Assembly (NCBI GenBank): GCA_002342025.1
Contig: DDPD01000093.1
Location: forward strand, 1 to 19,462
DNA: 19,462 nucleotides
Reading direction: 5' to 3'
From: Moraxellaceae bacterium UBA2477
GTDB lineage: Bacteria > Pseudomonadota > Gammaproteobacteria > Pseudomonadales > Moraxellaceae
Shown here in pieces: positions 13,213 to 19,462 of the stretch. The notes under the pieces are model-generated. The model saw only the letters and a list, made by a program, of their open reading frames with translations. It was not told the origin of the DNA and did not search any database. Position 1 is the stretch's first letter, and each line of letters starts with the position of its first letter. The position numbers and the translations under genes were made by a program.

Positions 13213-14253
13213 TTACACTCCGTGCGTCGCCAAGACCGCTTCAATACGGCCTGAGGCATAAAAGGGCAGGAGCTGGCGACGAATAATGCCGTCTAAAAGT
13301 CCCTGCTCATGCAAGGTCGCCAAAATTGGCGGAGCAAAGCGTACGATTTCGCGCAGGATCATCTCGCGCGTTACCCCGACCTCTTCAAGAATAAAGGCCA
13401 AGGAGCTTTCGCCATATTTATCGAAGAAAGCATCCACACCCACGTCAATAACGGCCTGGTAGTACGGCGTTTTGCGTAACTCACTGCGCCAGTATTCGTA
13501 GCCAATCACAAAGCATTCTTCTAGCGTTTCCGCTGTGACGAATCGGCGCAAAGCGCTTGCCGGTTGGTGCTTAATTTCAGCCCAGAAGTCCAACGCAATG
13601 CGCTGCAAGGCTTTATCGTTGAGACGCTCGAGTAAGGCTTTTTCGCTGCTGCGCAGGGTCGCCTGCGTACTTTTGTGAACATAGGTTTGCAGGCCTTCAT
13701 CCAGCTTCTTCTCCAAGTCTGGCGACGCTTTACTGAGCATGGATTTGCCAAAGCCCATCAGCGCCGATGCGCCAGGAATATTTTTTGCCGCCTCGTTGCC
13801 CTGTGCCAAATAGCCCTTAATGCCCCGCAGAATTAAATCGCCGGCCATGTCGGCCAAGACCGGATTACCCAGTACCTCATGAATAACGCGCTCACGAACT
13901 TCGCGCATCTCCACGGCTTTAGCAACGATTTCACGCACTTGCTGATCAGAAATGACATCAATGAGCCGCGTTGTTTCCTGCATGGGATGCGCATGCAGCA
14001 TGCGCGCAATATCGCCAACCAGCTCGGGAATACCGCCAGCCATGGGCATCTCTACGGCATAGGCGTGCACCGTCGACTTAATCATGTCGCGGGTCACGAC
14101 GGCATTGAGGGTCAGCAAGCTGGCATTAGCAAGATCCGCGTCCAGCTCATGGGTTAGGTGCGGGATCAAACCATCGCCGGTTAACAGCGCATGGCTATGT
14201 TGCACATGCGCTTCAAAGAGTGCGGCAACAACAGGGTGGGTCAAAGTCGTCAT
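13213..14253 (-). CDS. Protein of unknown function, 346 residues, helical
   Basis: I do not recognise this protein. It has no signal peptide or obvious membrane segment and looks mostly alpha-helical. Notable parts: a His-rich start (HPVVAALFEAHVQHSHALL), VHAYAVEMPMAGGIPELVGDIARML (about 62-86), VREIVAKAVEMREVRERVIHEVLG (about 106-129), a Gly-containing middle (GNEAAKNIPGASALMGFGKSML) followed by charged helix, and a C-terminal region with YEYWRSELRKTPYYQ and FDKYGESSLAFILEEVG. No catalytic motif stands out. ATG at 14251-14253 has GGAG six bases upstream. It lies between the tandem thioredoxin-fold gene (16 bases upstream) and yaiL (3 bases downstream), so all three are probably one transcript. 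That the product is made is well supported by codon flow and ribosome site; function is open. Confidence 0.8.
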   Translation of the reverse strand: MTTLTHPVVAALFEAHVQHSHALLTGDGLIPHLTHELDADLANASLLTLNAVVTRDMIKSTVHAYAVEMPMAGGIPELVGDIARMLHAHPMQETTRLIDVISDQQVREIVAKAVEMREVRERVIHEVLGNPVLADMAGDLILRGIKGYLAQGNEAAKNIPGASALMGFGKSMLSKASPDLEKKLDEGLQTYVHKSTQATLRSSEKALLERLNDKALQRIALDFWAEIKHQPASALRRFVTAETLEECFVIGYEYWRSELRKTPYYQAVIDVGVDAFFDKYGESSLAFILEEVGVTREMILREIVRFAPPILATLHEQGLLDGIIRRQLLPFYASGRIEAVLATHGV

Positions 14254-14269
14254 AGCAAACTCCGTGCAC

Positions 14270-15034
14270 TTAGCGCGCGTAGGTCTGGTCTAAATAGGCA
14301 AGGATATCTTCCGACTCGAACAGCGCCGCGCCTGTATTGGCATCCTCTAAATAAGGCACTTGCACGCGGCCATATTGCTGCAAAAAGGCTTCGCGCTTAC
14401 CGCCAACCATCGGCACATACGGCCCTGATTTTACTCGGCGTACCGCCGGGCCTACATCCGCCCACTGCTCTTTACCTAAGTTGTAGAGGGTATAGGGCAG
14501 CTCGAGCTCACAGAGACGCTCTCGCACCAAGCGCGAATAGGGGCTGGACTCAAAGCTCCACAGCGCCAAGGGCTGTGCTGGGGCTTGGGAAGGCTTAGCC
14601 TTCAATCCCTTCAGGCCTCGAGCCACTGTAGCCACATAGCTGCCACCCTTTTGCAGGGCCGACGCACGATAGCGTGGCGGGGTTTCGCCCCGACCATAGG
14701 CTTTAAACAAATAGGCAATGATGTCGGCCGACTCATACAACACAACACCACTATTGCTATCCACCAAGAGCGGGAACTGTTGCTTTCCACCCAACCGCTC
14801 GGCCTCTAAGCGAAAACGTGTGCCACCTTTGGGGCAAGGGCGAATGTCAATATCCAACTGCAGCGCGGTGCAGGCTTCACGCACCAGTCGGCAGTAGGGC
14901 GAGGCTTCAATATCAAAGAGAATGGGGCGTTCAGCAGGCTGCTTGCGTTGCTTGAACACGGAAGAACCACGCCAGGCCGCAAACGTTGATGCAAATACTG
15001 AGCTTACGACCTGTAATTGATGACTAAACGACAT
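14270..15034 (-). CDS. Tandem glutathione S-transferase N-terminal (thioredoxin-fold) domain protein
   Basis: A 254-residue protein made of two related thioredoxin/GST-N-like domains, about 38-113 and 156-252, with an N-terminal hydrophobic-to-basic segment and an Ala/Pro linker. The repeats align clearly: SPYCRLVREACTALQLD (45-61) with SPYSRLVRERLCELELP (164-180), and FPLLVDSNSGVVLYESADIIAYL with VPYLEDANTGAALFESEDILAYL. Both carry the cis-Pro and the E-S acidic pair used for glutathione binding in GSTs. Domain 1 keeps Cys48 where domain 2 has Ser167. There is no GST C-terminal helical domain. A glutathione-dependent redox or binding role is inferred. The frame is open to 15091, but ATG at 15032-15034 has GAGGAG six bases upstream. 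It appears to head the minus-strand cluster. Confidence 0.85.
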   Translation of the reverse strand: MSFSHQLQVVSSVFASTFAAWRGSSVFKQRKQPAERPILFDIEASPYCRLVREACTALQLDIDIRPCPKGGTRFRLEAERLGGKQQFPLLVDSNSGVVLYESADIIAYLFKAYGRGETPPRYRASALQKGGSYVATVARGLKGLKAKPSQAPAQPLALWSFESSPYSRLVRERLCELELPYTLYNLGKEQWADVGPAVRRVKSGPYVPMVGGKREAFLQQYGRVQVPYLEDANTGAALFESEDILAYLDQTYAR

Positions 15035-15040
15035 AACACG

Positions 15041-15046
15041 CTCCTC
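15041..15046 (-). promoter_or_regulatory. Ribosome site fixing the tandem GST-N start
   Basis: GAGGAG on the minus strand, six bases before ATG at 15032-15034. It rules out the longer frame to 15091. Confidence 0.8.
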
Positions 15047-15155
15047 AAAAAATGGCGTTATTTGAATGCCGCAGACTCTGCCACAAACCATTGCAATTGT
15101 CCGAAATGGCCGCGCATTTCTTCAATTGGGTCAGTGTTTTAAGCCCCAGCTAGGC

Positions 15156-15161
15156 TATATT
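15156..15161 (+). promoter_or_regulatory. Possible -10 element for the PHA-synthase-like gene
   Basis: TATATT preceded by GGC matches five of six bases of the -10 consensus, with no good -35 at normal spacing. The GCTATATT form is closer to a sigmaS-type -10. A start near 15168 would give a leader of about 36 bases and would exclude the longer upstream open frame. Consensus match only. Confidence 0.35.
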
Positions 15162-15192
15162 TCGCGGCAATTGCATTCCATGCCGTGCCGTC

Positions 15193-15198
15193 AGGAGG
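15193..15198 (+). promoter_or_regulatory. Strong ribosome site fixing the GTG start at 15204
   Basis: AGGAGG five bases before GTG. The same frame is open from 15066 but has no comparable site there, and that start would overlap the divergent gene's leader. Confidence 0.88.
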
Positions 15199-15203
15199 TT
15201 ACC

Positions 15204-16394
15204 GTGAATATTAATGATCTGACACAGAACATTCGCCAGCGTGTGCGTGAACAGACCGCCACCTTGAATCAATCCTCGCAGCGTGTTCGGGCACGCGCCG
15301 AAGTCGCGCTCACCAATGCCAGCGACCGATTTTTTCGCGCCGACAAACTCACGCTAGCTGACCAAACGCCCTTTCGGGTGCTCTTCGATGACGGCCTCAT
15401 CAAGCTGCGTTATTACTTACCGTTGAATGAAGAACGCATTCCCGTTGACGGGGAAACCCTGCAAGTCGAGAAACGCCGTCACCGTGTGCCGGTGGTCATT
15501 GTGCCGCCTCTGGCCGTGAAAATGAGTATCTATGACTTATTTCCTGACCGCAGTCTGGTGAAGTACCTGTTGGCGCGGGGTTATGAGGTCTATCTCATTG
15601 ATTGGGGCGTACCCGGGCGCAAGCACACCCACTTCAACTTAAATACCTACATCAGCGAATTCATGCCGCAGTTTTTGCAACGCATTCGTGCCCATGCCGG
15701 GGTTGAGGACTTAAGCCTACATGGCTGGAGCCTAGGTGGCGTATTCACGCTGGGCTATAGCGCACTCAGTCGTGACCCCCACATTCGCAACATCGTAATT
15801 GTGGGCACACCGATTGACGGTCATGCCTCTGGGGCCATTGGCAAAATGTATCAACAGCTGGCCAAGCAGACGAACTGGGTTCGTAAAAACACCAGTTTCC
15901 GAGTGCATAACATCAACCCGAACTGGCTACACACGCCGGGCTGGGCCAATGTGCTGGCCTTTAAAATGCTCAGCCCTGTGGGCTCCATCATGGGCTATTG
16001 GGACTTACTCAAGCAGCTTGGCGATCGCGAGTATGTGGTCAACCATGCCACCAACGGCGCTTTCCTAGACAACATGGTGGCCTACCCTGGCGGCATTGTT
16101 CAGGACATGCTGATTCGCGTGTGGATCGACAATGATTTGGCCGACGGTCTGATGACCATTGGCGAGAAGACCGCAGACCTCCTGCAAATCAAAGCCTCCT
16201 TACTTGCCTTCGCTGGCAAGAGCGACACCATGGTCACCGCCGATGCCGTTCGGCCCTTGCTCGGGCTCGTGGGCAGTAGCGACAGCCGCTTTGAGCACAT
16301 TTCGGGTGGCCACATGGGCATCTTGGCCGGTAGCAAAGCGCCAAAGGAAGCTTGGCGCCTGATGGCCAATTGGTTGAGCGAACGCTCCGCATAG
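15204..16394 (+). CDS. PHA-synthase-like alpha/beta hydrolase with a Ser nucleophile
   Basis: A 396-residue protein similar to class III-type polyhydroxyalkanoate synthases and their relatives. After a helical N-terminus come PVVIVPPLAVKMSIYDLFPDRSLVKYL, GYEVYLIDWGVPGRKHTHFNLNTYI and the elbow HGWSLGG. The nucleophile is Ser176, whereas true PhaC enzymes use Cys in G-x-C-x-G. Asp341 (GKSDTMV) and His370 (GGHMGI) complete a triad; DWG, PGG and the GH motif match the PhaC fold. A Ser enzyme would more likely be an esterase, depolymerase or acyltransferase than a polymerase, though this is inference. The start is GTG at 15204 behind AGGAGG. No phaA, phaB, phaE or phasin gene is nearby. fpr follows after 120 bases. 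Confidence 0.85.
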   Translation: MNINDLTQNIRQRVREQTATLNQSSQRVRARAEVALTNASDRFFRADKLTLADQTPFRVLFDDGLIKLRYYLPLNEERIPVDGETLQVEKRRHRVPVVIVPPLAVKMSIYDLFPDRSLVKYLLARGYEVYLIDWGVPGRKHTHFNLNTYISEFMPQFLQRIRAHAGVEDLSLHGWSLGGVFTLGYSALSRDPHIRNIVIVGTPIDGHASGAIGKMYQQLAKQTNWVRKNTSFRVHNINPNWLHTPGWANVLAFKMLSPVGSIMGYWDLLKQLGDREYVVNHATNGAFLDNMVAYPGGIVQDMLIRVWIDNDLADGLMTIGEKTADLLQIKASLLAFAGKSDTMVTADAVRPLLGLVGSSDSRFEHISGGHMGILAGSKAPKEAWRLMANWLSERSA

Positions 16395-16429
16395 TCAGCT
16401 TTGCTGATATACAAAATCAAATATTTACG

Positions 16430-16459
16430 TTGGCACTGATATAGGCTGCCCGTTAAGAT
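16430..16459 (+). promoter_or_regulatory. Candidate sigma70 promoter of fpr
   Basis: TTGGCA (16430-16435, five of six) and TAAGAT (16454-16459, four of six) are 18 bp apart. A start near 16466 would give a leader of about 49 bases that contains the hairpin at 16479-16496. In pseudomonads fpr is activated by a LysR-type regulator (FinR); no site for it could be identified by eye. Confidence 0.45.
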
Positions 16460-16478
16460 TACTCCATACCTTGCTAAT

Positions 16479-16496
16479 GCTGCCTGAGCGGGCAGC
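16479..16496 (+). promoter_or_regulatory. Inverted repeat in the fpr leader
   Basis: GCTGCC (16479-16484) and GGCAGC (16491-16496) form a 6-bp stem with a 6-base loop, ending about 18 bases before the fpr start. A further copy, GCTGCCCG (16445-16452), can pair over 8 bp with CGGGCAGC (16489-16496), but it overlaps the proposed promoter. Either an operator or a leader hairpin. Confidence 0.4.
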
Positions 16497-16514
16497 TTAC
16501 TTTAGAGAAACCAC

Positions 16515-17288
16515 ATGTCTACGATCGGCCAAGAGACCATCCTCAGCGTACACCACTGGAATGACACGCTTTTTAGCTTCACGGCCACACGTGATCCTGC
16601 CTTGCGCTTTCACAATGGTCATTTCGTGATGATTGGCTTGGAGACCGAAGGCAAGCCATTGATGCGCGCCTACTCGATTGTTAGCGCGAACTATGAAGAG
16701 CACCTGGAGTTCTTCAGCATCAAAGTGCAAGACGGTCCGTTAACGTCGAAACTGCAGCATTTGAAACCCGGCGACAAGCTGATGGTCAGCCGCAAGCCCA
16801 CGGGCACACTGATCATGGACAACCTGCTGCCGGGCAAAACGCTTTATATGCTGTCCACCGGCACGGGGCTGGCGCCGTTCATGAGCATCATCAAAGATCC
16901 GGAAGTTTACGAACGTTACGATCACGTGGTGCTCTGCCACGGCGTGCGCCAAGTCAGCGAGCTGGCTTACAGCGAATACATCAGCGAAAAAATTCACGAC
17001 AATGAGTTCTTTGGCGCTGAAGCTCGCGAAAAGCTGATTTATTACCCCACGGTCACCCGTGAAGCCTTCCGCAATCAAGGTCGTCTCACCGACCTCATTG
17101 AGAGTGGCAAGCTGTTTTCCGATATCGGCCTGCCGCCACTCAATCCTGAAACGGATCGAGTCATGATGTGCGGCAGCCCGAGCATGTTGAAAGACTTAGT
17201 GGCCATGCTGGAGGCGCGCGGCTTTACAGAGTCCCGCCACGGCCAACAGGCTCACTACGTGATTGAGCGGGCGTTTGTAGAGAAATAA
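16515..17288 (+). CDS. fpr: Ferredoxin-NADP(+) reductase
   Basis: A 257-residue FAD enzyme of the Azotobacter/Pseudomonas-type bacterial subclass, moving electrons between NADPH and ferredoxin or flavodoxin and used in oxidative-stress and Fe-S supply. The FAD motif RAYSIVS is at 51-57, followed by the GPLTSKLQHLKPGD region (74-87); the NADP site includes STGTGLAPF (114-122), CHGVRQVSEL (141-150) and MMCGSPSML. It ends AFVEK, the short C-terminal extension typical of this subclass, in place of the C-terminal Tyr found in plastid enzymes. ATG at 16515 is preceded by AGAGAAA. It converges with aceF; only 21 bases separate the two stops and no terminator is seen between them. Confidence 0.95.
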   Translation: MSTIGQETILSVHHWNDTLFSFTATRDPALRFHNGHFVMIGLETEGKPLMRAYSIVSANYEEHLEFFSIKVQDGPLTSKLQHLKPGDKLMVSRKPTGTLIMDNLLPGKTLYMLSTGTGLAPFMSIIKDPEVYERYDHVVLCHGVRQVSELAYSEYISEKIHDNEFFGAEAREKLIYYPTVTREAFRNQGRLTDLIESGKLFSDIGLPPLNPETDRVMMCGSPSMLKDLVAMLEARGFTESRHGQQAHYVIERAFVEK

Positions 17289-17309
17289 ACCGACGAGTTT
17301 AAGTCATCT

Positions 17310-18614
17310 TTACACCAGCAAGCGTCGGATATCCGCTAACAGCACGGCCAGTCGGGTCGTGAAGCGAGCTGCCGCTGCGCCATCGATCACACGGTGATCG
17401 TAGGACAGTGACAAGGGCAACATCAGCTTAGGCATAAAGCCCTGGCCATCCCACACCGGCTGCTGACTGGCTCGTGACAGCCCGAGAATGGCAACCTCGG
17501 GCCAGTTCACCAGCGGCGTGAACGCCGTTCCGCCCACTCCACCCAACGATGAAATCGTGAATGTCGCCCCCTGCATTGCGGCCGGCGGCAGCTTGCCGGT
17601 ACGTGCCTGCTCGGACAATTCGCCGAGCTTGCGAGCCATCTCACTCAAACTCATGCGATCGGCGTTATGCAGTACTGGCACCAGCAGTCCATTGGGCGTA
17701 TCCACAGCGATGCCGAGGTTGACGTAGTCTTTCACCACGAGGTTTTCGCCATCCCGCGCCAGCGAGCTGTTAAATATCGGCATCTCACGCAGCAAATAAG
17801 CCACCGCCTTTGCCACCAATACGGTCATGGTCAGTGCCTGTCCGTTTTGCTTAAAGCTATCCCGCAAACTTAGACGGAAAGCTTCCAGTTCGGTGATGTC
17901 GGCAAGGTCGAACTGCGTCACCTGAGGCACGATCAGCGCTGAACGCGCGAGATTTTCTGCCGACTTGCGTTGGATGCGCGAACGAGGCGTCAGCTCGACC
18001 ACACCCCATTTCGAGTAGTCCGGTTCGGGAGGTAAGTCACCGAACAGGCCCGCCATGCCGCCTGAGGAAGCGGCAACGACGGGTTGCGTCAGGCGCTGCT
18101 TTACCCAATTGTGCAGATCATCTTTTAGAATTCGCCCACGCGGGCCGGTGCCCGGCACTTGCGTGAGATCGGCACCTAATTCTCGCGCCAGCTTACGCAC
18201 TGCTGGACCCGCATGGCACTTGCCGGCGGCAACGTCATCGTCCGCCGCGGTCATGGTCTGTGCTTGAGCGGCTTGTGCAACTACCGGAGGAGACGGCATG
18301 GCTAGCGGAGCAGCATCCGCCTCAGGGGCCACCTCTGCAACACTCACTGGCGCTGCCGTGGCAGAAGCTACATCTGGAATAGCAGCCTCCTCTAGTACCA
18401 GCAGCGCATCGCCTGCCTTAACCACGCTGCCCACCTTGACCGACCACGAGACCAGCATGCCATCCGCCGTTGCCGGCAGTTCCAAACTGGCCTTATCCGA
18501 TTCCAGCAGTGCAATCGGTTGATCCTTCTTCACCGAGCTCCCTGCCGGTACCAATAACTCAATGACCTCAGCCTGCTCGACGCCGAGGTCAGGCACCGCA
18601 ATTTGCGTCGCCAT
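17310..18614 (-). CDS. aceF: Pyruvate dehydrogenase E2, dihydrolipoyl acetyltransferase
   Basis: A 434-residue E2 subunit, the core of the pyruvate dehydrogenase complex, passing acetyl groups from lipoate to CoA. Domains: one lipoyl domain (1-77) with Lys41 in ESDKASLELP; an Ala/Pro/Val-rich linker (78-135); the peripheral subunit-binding domain (about 136-173; GPAVRKLARELGADL, GTGPRGRILKDDL); and the catalytic domain ending SLSYDHRVIDGAAAARF with His408 and Asp412. E. coli AceF has three lipoyl domains and many relatives two, so this one is short. The frame is open to 18869 inside aceE, but ATG at 18612-18614 begins the canonical MATQIAVPDLG and has GGGAG (18621-18625) six bases upstream, overlapping the aceE stop. 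Co-transcribed with aceE. Confidence 0.96.
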   Translation of the reverse strand: MATQIAVPDLGVEQAEVIELLVPAGSSVKKDQPIALLESDKASLELPATADGMLVSWSVKVGSVVKAGDALLVLEEAAIPDVASATAAPVSVAEVAPEADAAPLAMPSPPVVAQAAQAQTMTAADDDVAAGKCHAGPAVRKLARELGADLTQVPGTGPRGRILKDDLHNWVKQRLTQPVVAASSGGMAGLFGDLPPEPDYSKWGVVELTPRSRIQRKSAENLARSALIVPQVTQFDLADITELEAFRLSLRDSFKQNGQALTMTVLVAKAVAYLLREMPIFNSSLARDGENLVVKDYVNLGIAVDTPNGLLVPVLHNADRMSLSEMARKLGELSEQARTGKLPPAAMQGATFTISSLGGVGGTAFTPLVNWPEVAILGLSRASQQPVWDGQGFMPKLMLPLSLSYDHRVIDGAAAARFTTRLAVLLADIRRLLV

Positions 18615-18620
18615 AACGAT

Positions 18621-18625
18621 CTCCC
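18621..18625 (-). promoter_or_regulatory. aceF ribosome site overlapping the aceE stop
   Basis: GGGAG on the minus strand, six bases before the aceF ATG, sharing its first base with the TAG of aceE (18625-18627). This spacing suggests coupled translation of E1 and E2. Confidence 0.75.
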
Positions 18626-19462
18626 TAGGCCTTCGCCGCTGATGGTTGTTCCGGATTAATGCCCCAACGCTCACGTGCCGCCAGTAGCTTAGCCGTGCTG
18701 ATGTCGCCGCTTTCATGCAGTGCCAGCAAGGCCGTGTAGGCCACATGCGCAGCATCGACCTCAAAATGACGACGCAGCTGCCCGCGCGCATCCGAGCGCC
18801 CGAAGCCGTCCGTCCCCAGCACGCGATAACTACGCCCTGCCGGTAGGAAGGCGCGAATCTGATCGGCATGCACCTTCATGTAATCGCTGGCCGCAATGAT
18901 CGGCCCAGTGCTATCGGCCAACTGCTCCGTCACCCAGGCCTGCTTCGCTTTCTGGTCGGGATGCAGCATGTTCCAGCGCTCCACCTCCAGACCCTCGCGA
19001 CGCAGCTCGGTGAAGCTGGTGGCGCTCCACACTGTGGCACGCACACCCTCTTCGGCGAGTAAGGGCAACGCGCCCTCGACCTCGCGCAAGATGGCCCCGC
19101 CGCCGATCAACTGCACCTCGACACCCTTGCCCTTCTTAGCCGCCTGCAGCTTGTACAAGCCACGACGAATGCCCTCTTCCGCACCCTTCGGCATCGCCGG
19201 GTGCGGATAGCTTTCATTGAGCGTGGTCAGGTAGTAGTACACGTCCTCCTGCTCGCCAAACATGCGACGCAGGCCATCCTGCACGATGACCGCTATCTCG
19301 TAGCTGTAGGTTGGGTCATAGGAAATGCAGTTCGGCACCGTCGACGACAGCACATGCGAATGGCCATCCTCATGCTGCAAGCCCTCTCCATTCAGCGTGG
19401 TACGCCCGGAGGTGGCACCTACCAGGAAACCGCGAGCGCGACTGTCGCCCGCTGCCCAGGCC
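18625..19462 (-). CDS. aceE: Pyruvate dehydrogenase E1 component, C-terminal part
   Basis: The last 278 codons or so of the homodimeric-type E1, which decarboxylates pyruvate with thiamine diphosphate and reductively acetylates the E2 lipoate. The frame is open to the right edge. Family stretches: GRTTLNGEGLQHEDGHSH near the cut edge, VPNCISYDPTYSYEIAVI, VYYYLTTLNESYPHPAMPKG, TSFTELRREG, VERWNMLHPDQ, and SYRVLGTDGFGRSDARGQLR followed by RHFEVDA. Only the end of the pyrimidine-binding region and the C-terminal domain are present; the diphosphate-binding half lies outside. The apparent start at 19380 is an internal TTG (Leu in EGLQHEDG), not a true start. aceF follows after 10 bases. Confidence 0.96.
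   Translation of the reverse strand, partial: AWAAGDSRARGFLVGATSGRTTLNGEGLQHEDGHSHVLSSTVPNCISYDPTYSYEIAVIVQDGLRRMFGEQEDVYYYLTTLNESYPHPAMPKGAEEGIRRGLYKLQAAKKGKGVEVQLIGGGAILREVEGALPLLAEEGVRATVWSATSFTELRREGLEVERWNMLHPDQKAKQAWVTEQLADSTGPIIAASDYMKVHADQIRAFLPAGRSYRVLGTDGFGRSDARGQLRRHFEVDAAHVAYTALLALHESGDISTAKLLAARERWGINPEQPSAAKA

Noticed and set aside
15066..15203. 46-codon N-terminal extension of the PHA-synthase-like protein
   Set aside because: AGGAGG at 15193-15198 is placed for GTG at 15204; the extension has no ribosome site and overlaps the likely promoter.
18615..18869. 85-codon N-terminal extension of AceF
   Set aside because: It would overlap aceE, which is in another frame; the lipoyl domain starts at the ATG at 18614, which has its own ribosome site.
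1..19462. CRISPR arrays, tRNA, rRNA, insertion sequences, toxin-antitoxin or defence genes
   Set aside because: I looked for regular repeats, tRNA-like cloverleaf ends, transposase-type proteins and short toxin pairs between the annotated genes and saw none.

Overview
The window is a stretch of chromosome from a gammaproteobacterium. The evidence is an AcnB-type aconitase, the E. coli-type homodimeric pyruvate dehydrogenase pair aceE/aceF, ZapE and ZapG (YhcB) lying close together, SrkA (YihE), YaiL/DUF2058, and an Azotobacter/Pseudomonas-type ferredoxin-NADP reductase. LpxO, a Baeyer-Villiger-type monooxygenase, a PHA-synthase-like hydrolase and a nitroreductase suggest a Pseudomonadales/Oceanospirillales-like, possibly lipid-using environmental bacterium, but the genus cannot be read from the sequence. 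Coding density is high. No rRNA, tRNA, CRISPR, insertion sequence or phage gene is visible.

Layout. 1-952 (minus): an alpha/beta hydrolase followed by the start of zapE, cut by the window edge. 1065-1511 (plus): zapG, divergent from them. 1705-4320 (plus): acnB, behind a leader with a strong predicted hairpin and closed by an intrinsic terminator. 4478-5982 (minus): a Tim44-like membrane protein and a DEDDh exonuclease. 6101-7937 (minus): a nitroreductase and a saccharopine-dehydrogenase-like reductase, one base apart; a perfect 14-bp inverted repeat lies just after the pair. 8049-10199 (plus): a SYLF-domain protein with its own terminator, then a flavin monooxygenase. 10265-15034 (minus): tandem glutaredoxin/GST-N protein, unknown 346-aa protein, YaiL, LpxO, SrkA, then a small protein with its own ribosome site and terminator. 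15204-17288 (plus): PHA-synthase-like hydrolase and fpr. 17310-19462 (minus): aceF and the 3' end of aceE.

The genes are mostly housekeeping: central carbon flow (pyruvate dehydrogenase, aconitase), cell division (ZapE/ZapG), redox supply (Fpr) and envelope lipid modification (LpxO). The less ordinary parts are the five-gene minus-strand cluster from 15034 to 10725, which mixes an unknown protein and a duplicated thioredoxin-fold protein with LpxO and SrkA; the serine-type PHA-synthase homologue facing it; and several nucleic-acid structures. These are a near-perfect 19-pair hairpin in the acnB leader, an extreme G-quadruplex motif in the Walker A codons of zapE, and a long inverted repeat at 6049-6090. 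I saw no clear new multi-gene defence or mobile system.

Many starts differ from the longest open frame; where they do, a ribosome-binding site or the neighbouring stop decided the choice.
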